From contig OX465579.1 of NCBI GenBank assembly GCA_950022655.1, positions 39,473,950 to 39,537,949 on the forward strand: DNA of 64,000 bases. The letters are read 5' to 3'. The DNA is from Alentia gelatinosa (lineage: Eukaryota; Annelida; Polychaeta; Phyllodocida; Polynoidae). Numbering within the stretch: position 1 is the stretch's first letter; every line of letters begins with the position of its first letter. Shown here one piece after another: positions 58,347 through 64,000 of the stretch. The notes beneath the pieces were generated by a model. The model searched no databases and was not told where the DNA came from. It saw only the letters and a list, made by a program, of their open reading frames with translations. The position numbers and the translations under genes are program-made.

Positions 58347-58640
58347 TTCTCTCTTTATCGAAATGTCAGAGTCCACAAGGCGGCAGATTCTATCACCGGG
58401 GATCTATCGTTCATTGGGAAGAAGAGGAGCTTGGAACAAATGATTACCAAGACTCTAGACGCATTACAAGGGTGCGCAGAAAACCAGTGTGCACTTAACA
58501 GCCTGACATTCGCCAAATGCTGCAATCGGACTAGATGGAATGTGGCCTTAAAGATGCATAGGGAATATTGTGAATGCCAAATTCCACTTAGCAATAGATA
58601 CAAGGACATTTACATCACGAGCAAGTTGGGAGAGAAATAA
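58347..58640 (+). CDS. Candidate terminal exon of a cysteine-containing protein
   Basis: An acceptor (TATTGCTCATCAG) opens a phase-0 frame of 97 residues to TAA. The sequence has a basic N-terminal part (YRNVRVHKAADSITGDLSFI), a helix-like middle (KKRSLEQMITKTLDALQGC) and a cluster of seven or so Cys (GCAENQC, KCCNRT, EYCECQ). The pattern suggests a secreted disulfide-bonded domain, but no family is recognised and no signal peptide lies in this exon. A second frame is open over the first 70 codons. No AATAAA was found close downstream. Confidence 0.35.
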   Translation, partial: FSLYRNVRVHKAADSITGDLSFIGKKRSLEQMITKTLDALQGCAENQCALNSLTFAKCCNRTRWNVALKMHREYCECQIPLSNRYKDIYITSKLGEK

Positions 58641-59434
58641 TCATTGATGAATGGGTAAAGCAAGACTCTAAGGCACATTTGATTATTTCGGAGAATTTGC
58701 TATGAATCTTCTTGATGATTTCCATTATTCCAATGACAGATGTTGCTCGATAATCAACTGCTGAAGGTCACCTGTCCTGGACAATGGCTGCTGCCAGCAA
58801 CTATATCTCTTCTTGCTTGTCACCTAGGTAGCGGCGGAACGCTGCTGGGGAATACTTAATGAGATCGTTAGTGATATAGATATTCAGAAAAGTGGAGTTT
58901 GCCCGATATTGGAAATTAAACTACGATTAAAGCGTACCTATGCAACATTTTACCGACTTCAAATACTACAGGGAGAATTTTGTCAACATCATGTTTCCAG
59001 TTTCAGACACAATTATTGATCAGTTGATGGACAAGAACAATATGGGTGTCGGCAGAGGATGTATTATATCCTCATGAATATAAACTGTTTTCTCTCTGTT
59101 TTTCTGGCGTTCACCTTTAGCTATAACATATATATCGTGTAAGTTCACGTTAGGTACCCTGGAGGGGAATGGCTTATCACACTCGGGGATCTTGCTGCTA
59201 TCTTGCACAGATAATTACCATCCTATATGGGTTAGTAGGTTAGTGGTATGTCATTGACGATTGGTCACGACAGAGTCCAGTAGTGCACTAACCCATGAGC
59301 ATGTCAGGTCGATCCTGCATGATTTCAGTGAGTAGTAAAAACTAAATATGTACTATAGCAGTATATAACAGTGCAGAGGTTGAAGTTGGAATGACGCAAG
59401 CTAAAATTGCTCCAGTGCCGATTAGTGGGCAGAC

Positions 59435-59667
59435 TTAATTGTGTTGCCCACCGAAACCCAAAACAGCAGCTTGCTTAACATGATGTTGATGACGTAGAGA
59501 AATCTTCTTAATCCTTCCAAACAGTTCTTCTCTAAACAACTGCTTCCAGCGTGAACTGTTACGTGCAGTATGATCAGACTCGAAATGCGTTAAGTGCACC
59601 TTAGCGGGTCTCCGCATTAACATTTCTGCCGATACTTTGGAACACTCTCCAGACACATTACTCGCAG
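59435..59667 (-). CDS. Candidate terminal exon, function unknown
   Basis: The minus-strand acceptor CTGAAATTTCAG opens a phase-1 frame of about 76 residues (SGECSKVSAEMLMRRPAKVH, then RWKQLFREELFGRIKKISLR) ending at TAA. It is basic with a helix-like WKQLFREELFGRIKK segment. It converges on the plus-strand candidate at 58347-58640, leaving about 800 bp between the two stops. No homology or polyadenylation signal is seen. Confidence 0.33.
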
Positions 59668-59669
59668 CT

Positions 59670-61140
59670 GAAATTTCAGGTCTACTTTCTTTGAAGATGG
59701 ATACTATGGATATTTATTTAGAATGATTTAGAATACACACAAAACATAAAGAACGAATATTTCATCTATTACAGCCCATTTATATCATCCGAAGGTATCA
59801 GGCATCACGCCTTCCCAAGTAAAGACTAAGAGGTGGCTAAGAAACCATGTGTTAATCCGTACCTAATGTGCGTATCGTCATTCGTGGTATCCTGTGCTGC
59901 CTCTGTTCATGTTCTGTCTCATGTTCCGTTACACACCTTTTACTACACGCACTGCGAGACCACCACGTGTTTCTCGCGCCTTGGCGAGATGTTCCTGTTT
60001 TTCATTAGTGCAGGATAGCTGAGCATAACCCCCCGCTCCGCCCATGGAGGGAGGTCACACGATGGAGAAGGCTCCAGTTCCGTAAACCCACATGACAGCC
60101 ACCCCATTACATGCTGAGGTCAAATGGCTCCCACTCTAAGGTCAACCTGCTGGTCTTGACCTTGTTTGAAGGTCAATTCATAAATAATTGCCTTTATACC
60201 TCACAGTGCTATTTCTGAGCTAAAGCCAACATTCCCCTTAGTACTGTGTTTTTTCCAGTGCGTGGTTTGAGGAAAGGAGCTGTTGTGTCGGGTTGGATTT
60301 CTATATTTAACAGACAGTGACCTTACATTTGCTTTCTGTGCATCCTCTTGTTCTAAACACTACGCTCTTGCCTATTATACTAAACCGTTGTCATGTCATT
60401 ACTCCAGTGATGCTATAAATATATCACCTGCATATATCGCGTCAGCCAGATTGTTGTGGTGATGTAATATAGAAAACATTTCATACTCAATAGCATATTT
60501 TATTAACAGGTAGCTGGCACGTGTCTTGAGGCGATTCTTAAAAATCAATTAGAAACATTTGTATCTACCCAAATCTCTAAAAGAATTCCCCAAAAGAATT
60601 ATCGATGCAGATGATTGCCTTTCGTTTCCGGAAATTGATTCGTTAAGTAGGAATACCTTTAGGAATTTTGAATAGTTGGGCATTTCTGTAGACCACCTTT
60701 AGGAACCTGGCCCTGTAGAGCAAACCCGCCTCTCTATATACATATACTCAGAGACACAGCTTACACATAGGATGCTACCACGTCGGTGGCGCCCACTGCA
60801 GCGTGCTTTGCCGCCTCTCAGTGCTAAATCTAACATAGTGTTTGTGATTGTGAGGGACATCTGTAACCCCGACACATTGCTGTTCGCGACTAAAACAGCA
60901 CATGTTGTGTTGACGATCGCCAGCTGCAGGAGCGGTAATCTGTGGCCTATTGGTGCTGTAAATGTCTGCGGTGACAGGTAATCATGTCGGGGCGCACTTC
61001 TTCTCTGCCGTCTCACACGTTCTAACTTGTGTTTATACACCTACTGTATGTCTTAGTACTGCCGCCGTCTCTAGAGGCAGCACCTGAAAGAAAACATGAG
61101 CTGCTAAATTATCATTGCTGCTAAAAATATCACTTTAGTC
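59670..61140. other. No gene seen
   Basis: Short frames only; antisense frames at 60699-61040 overlap without homology. Confidence 0.45.
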
Positions 61141-61144
61141 TGGC

Positions 61145-61149
61145 ATATA

Positions 61150-61245
<96 letters not shown>

Positions 61246-61249
61246 TATA
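61145..61249. repeat. (TA)n microsatellite, the longest in the window
   Basis: About 105 bp of almost pure alternating TA. Confidence 0.97.
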
Positions 61250-64000
61250 AATCAGACAACGATATCGTGGATAGAAGTGATTATTATCCATTTTTAATGA
61301 ATATAGGTGACTGGTGTAAAATTTCTATGAATAAGACCGGGCTCATTCTTAGTGGTATACTTTTACTGCCGTGTAGTGTAGGGCAGAGTAGATCCTCACA
61401 CCTCCGCCCGGCAGCTGGCCCGTGTTTGGTGGCCAGACAAGCCTTCAGAGCAGAGGCAACATGTAGCTGACATGTGTAGCGGTGGGCCACAAGCGACCCT
61501 CAGCCAATCAGTAGCAACCGGTACCAGATGACCCGACATGCCGACCAGGGCCAGAGCGGCCAGCTATAGGTACATACCTCTGGTACGCACTTAAGGGTAA
61601 GACACCTGGGGCAGGTTTCTAAAATCAAGCTTGAAAATGTTCGGCGCTCAGCCTCAGAGTCAACTCTCATACAAAGAAAATTTATTTGTGAGGAATGATA
61701 ATGATATAAGTTGCGGAACGCAGGATTCTGATAGATGATAATTTTCTTGGAAGCCAGACAGAAGACATATATTCTAAAAACGGCTAGGATCAAGAACTTT
61801 TGTGTGCTGATTTAGGAACTGGCGACTCTGTATTTAGGTGCCATGAAGCCACGGCTTCGTATTTCTAGAGGCTAAAGAAAGAACAAGCAAAGATTTCATC
61901 ATCAATTTAATGTTGTACAGTAAAATATTAGGGGAACTATACAACCGTTTGAATATCAAAATCAAAGTAACCAAAAAAATACAAACGCTGAGCAATTGAT
62001 ATCTTAACCATTTTTATTACACTGGCGATAATCAATAAAAAGATCACATAAAGTATAATATTTCTCTAAGAGGTGGATGCAGACATGTTTACAACCTAAG
62101 CAGACCACACAGATATGTAGTCAACAGGTGGACTATAGTAGAGGTGAGGTCCGTGAAGGGAGTGAGACAAGTACGGAGTACTGCGGTCGGGTAGTGTCAG
62201 AGGAGCAGCTTTGGCAGGGTCAATTACTCCACGCTCGTATTTCACCTTATAAGCAGACCTGCCAAACGGCGACTGACCTCACTGTTGAGGCTGGTGATAT
62301 GGCAGGCTGTGGGTCCCGTTGCTTCTGCTACTTCCACAGAGCAGCTCACTGACAGAGCTCAGCCTGGCCACCTGGCACATAGGACCATCTGCAGGACCTG
62401 TGAGCTAATGGAGTTGCTCTAGAAAATGGAATTTGAACGCTTTGAACAATCCTCGTTGCAGTCAACTATAGCGGTATCGATAGTAGTGAATGTTGGCGCT
62501 TGACCTATATGCGAGTTACTCAATTGAAGGGAATTGATCAGCTGATAACACAGTCTCGCAATAGGGGCGCAGCAACAAGACGGGATGTGCGAATATTTGT
62601 GTCAGACACTGCTCTCTAGATTGCTATTTGGTGGCCTCTGGCGATTCCTTGCTCTCTTCCTAATAACCGTTACTTTCAATTCCATTATTTGTGTAAAGGT
62701 CAATCCCATGTCTGAATCTACCTTTATAAATGGTCTTGGCCTCTGCAACTTGAAACCCTTGATAATTTTGATTAGTCTTCAGAATATTAGACTTAAGTGG
62801 TAGCTAATGATGTTGGATATTACGCTATGGGAGTTACGATGGTTTTACCAAAAGACCATATCTTTAATTTCGGTATGTGGTGCCAGGATAGATCGCCATA
62901 TCAAGTGCCGAGATAGTGCTGTATGGTTGCGATATGAGGTGCCAGGATTGTATTATTTAAAGATTGTGATCTGAGCAGAAATCGAATCTAGTATTAGATG
63001 GAAATAAGGCAACATATCTAGGCAATGAAACCATTCAAAACTTTCCACACTATCCAAAATGATCCTGGGGTGCGTCTTCGGATTACACTTTTATGCATTT
63101 ACATTTACTTTCCTATGTTGTTTAACATCCGCTAGATTTATAACAGCTTTAGTCTGGCGTGCCGACGATGCTGTACATCCTAGCGTCTATCAAATATGGT
63201 TTTCAGCCAGACCCGTGTATTCCATTTTAAGTCACGGCTACCTAGTAAATGGCTATTCTACTTAGACCGGTAGAGGTAGAACTCCACTTCATAAGAATCC
63301 AGGATAAATGGTAAATGAGGGATGGGCACTCAGCAATGATATAAATCCACTTACTGGCTTCACGTAATAATTTACTCAACAGACTTGCAGTTCACGGGAT
63401 TTGGATACGTGGCATTTATGAACCATCTGGGAGACTTAATTGCTTATTCTACCCCAAACCTGACCAGGCATCCCGTTTGAAATGATTAATCACACACCTA
63501 TAATAAGGTGGGATGAGTGTACAGGCCTGAGTTGTAGTTTCAGGGTGCGCTGCGAGTACCAGACACGAGATGCATGCCAAATTACCCTGACCTGAGGTTA
63601 CCCATCGGCGTTGTCCATCAGTCTACAGCAAGCTACTCCAGGGTTCTGCTTGTATTCTGGACTAGCAGCATTCTCATCTAACCCTTTCCCTCCCTCGATT
63701 TGTTAAGATACACGACCCAGTTATTAATAGCATTATTTGAGGCATAATCTGTTAAAAGGAATAAGATAAAGCCGTTAATAATATACTTATATCTTATGTC
63801 ATAACAGCAGTGTCATATTAATCCATGTCCAAGCATTCCTAGCCTTAAGCCGTCAGGATTCTTCTAATTTTGACAATCAGATAGTAAGATCAACACGTGA
63901 CCTGTACGGCAATGTATAGGTTATTTCAGAAAAAGGTTTGATATTTTAAATGGTCCAATCCATCAGCATTAATCTGTTGTTCTAATCTCTGAGAGAACAA
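61250..64000. other. No gene called
   Basis: A plus frame from ATG 62077 (91 codons, several Cys near its end) has no homology or splice support. The rest is AT-rich with short frames. Confidence 0.4.

Noticed and set aside
1..64000. tRNA, rRNA or CRISPR arrays
   Set aside because: No cloverleaf with paired A and B boxes at proper spacing, no rRNA-like sequence and no spacer-repeat array was seen by eye; a covariance-model scan would be decisive.

Overview
This is a gene-poor, AT-leaning, repeat-bearing stretch of a eukaryotic (metazoan) genome. There is no operon structure and there are no prokaryotic-type genes. Coding signal comes as short exon-sized frames next to GT/AG splice signals. 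Long (TA)n and (CT)n microsatellites, several kinds of mobile element and a few CpG-dense promoter-like islands are present. The element types and a decayed EGF-like fragment of the kind common in multi-EGF proteins would suit a marine invertebrate such as a mollusc, but that assignment is an inference.

The only unambiguous protein homologies are in the first 6.6 kb. A decayed piggyBac-like transposon lies on the minus strand (about 2607-6567). It keeps recognisable N-terminal, DDE catalytic and C-terminal cysteine-finger segments and ends at an intact TTAA site. A 5'-truncated jockey/CR1-like LINE (about 4209-5841, plus strand) is nested inside it, with an A-rich tail and a catalytic Asp-to-Asn change in the reverse transcriptase. 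The right end of a second, related piggyBac-like element fills 1-471. Both ends carry three 34-35 bp repeats, each built around a 14-bp palindrome, just inside the TTAA. Between them are three diverged copies of another repeat (1150-1960) and a small two-exon open frame with a 55-nt intron (2159-2372).

From 6.6 to 28 kb there are isolated candidate exons and promoter-like islands: a CpG/G-quadruplex/CCAAT island with a first-exon candidate and helically phased CRE sites (9.2-9.7 kb), a TATA box followed by a signal-peptide plus poly-threonine exon (11.1-11.4 kb), possible terminal exons with a TAATAAA (12.2-12.8 kb), an EGF-like remnant and a minus-strand terminal exon candidate (19.6-20.0 kb), a YY1/ETS/GC-box/CCAAT island (24.2-24.5 kb) and NRF1-type sites (27.6-28.1 kb).

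From 28 to 64 kb most sequence looks non-coding. Exceptions are plus-strand phase-1 exon candidates at 28.4, 36.9 and 49.2 kb (the last with AATAAA 115 bp after its stop), a long palindromic foldback at 32.4 kb, a 349-bp MITE with long inverted repeats at 50.0-50.4 kb, a CCAAT/ETS/X-box promoter-like cluster at 54.1 kb, and two convergent terminal-exon candidates at 58.3-59.7 kb. The plus-strand signal-peptide exon and the phase-1 exons downstream could belong to one intron-rich secreted protein gene, but only splice phase links them. All exon calls other than the transposon proteins rest on open frames and splice signals, with no recognised homology.
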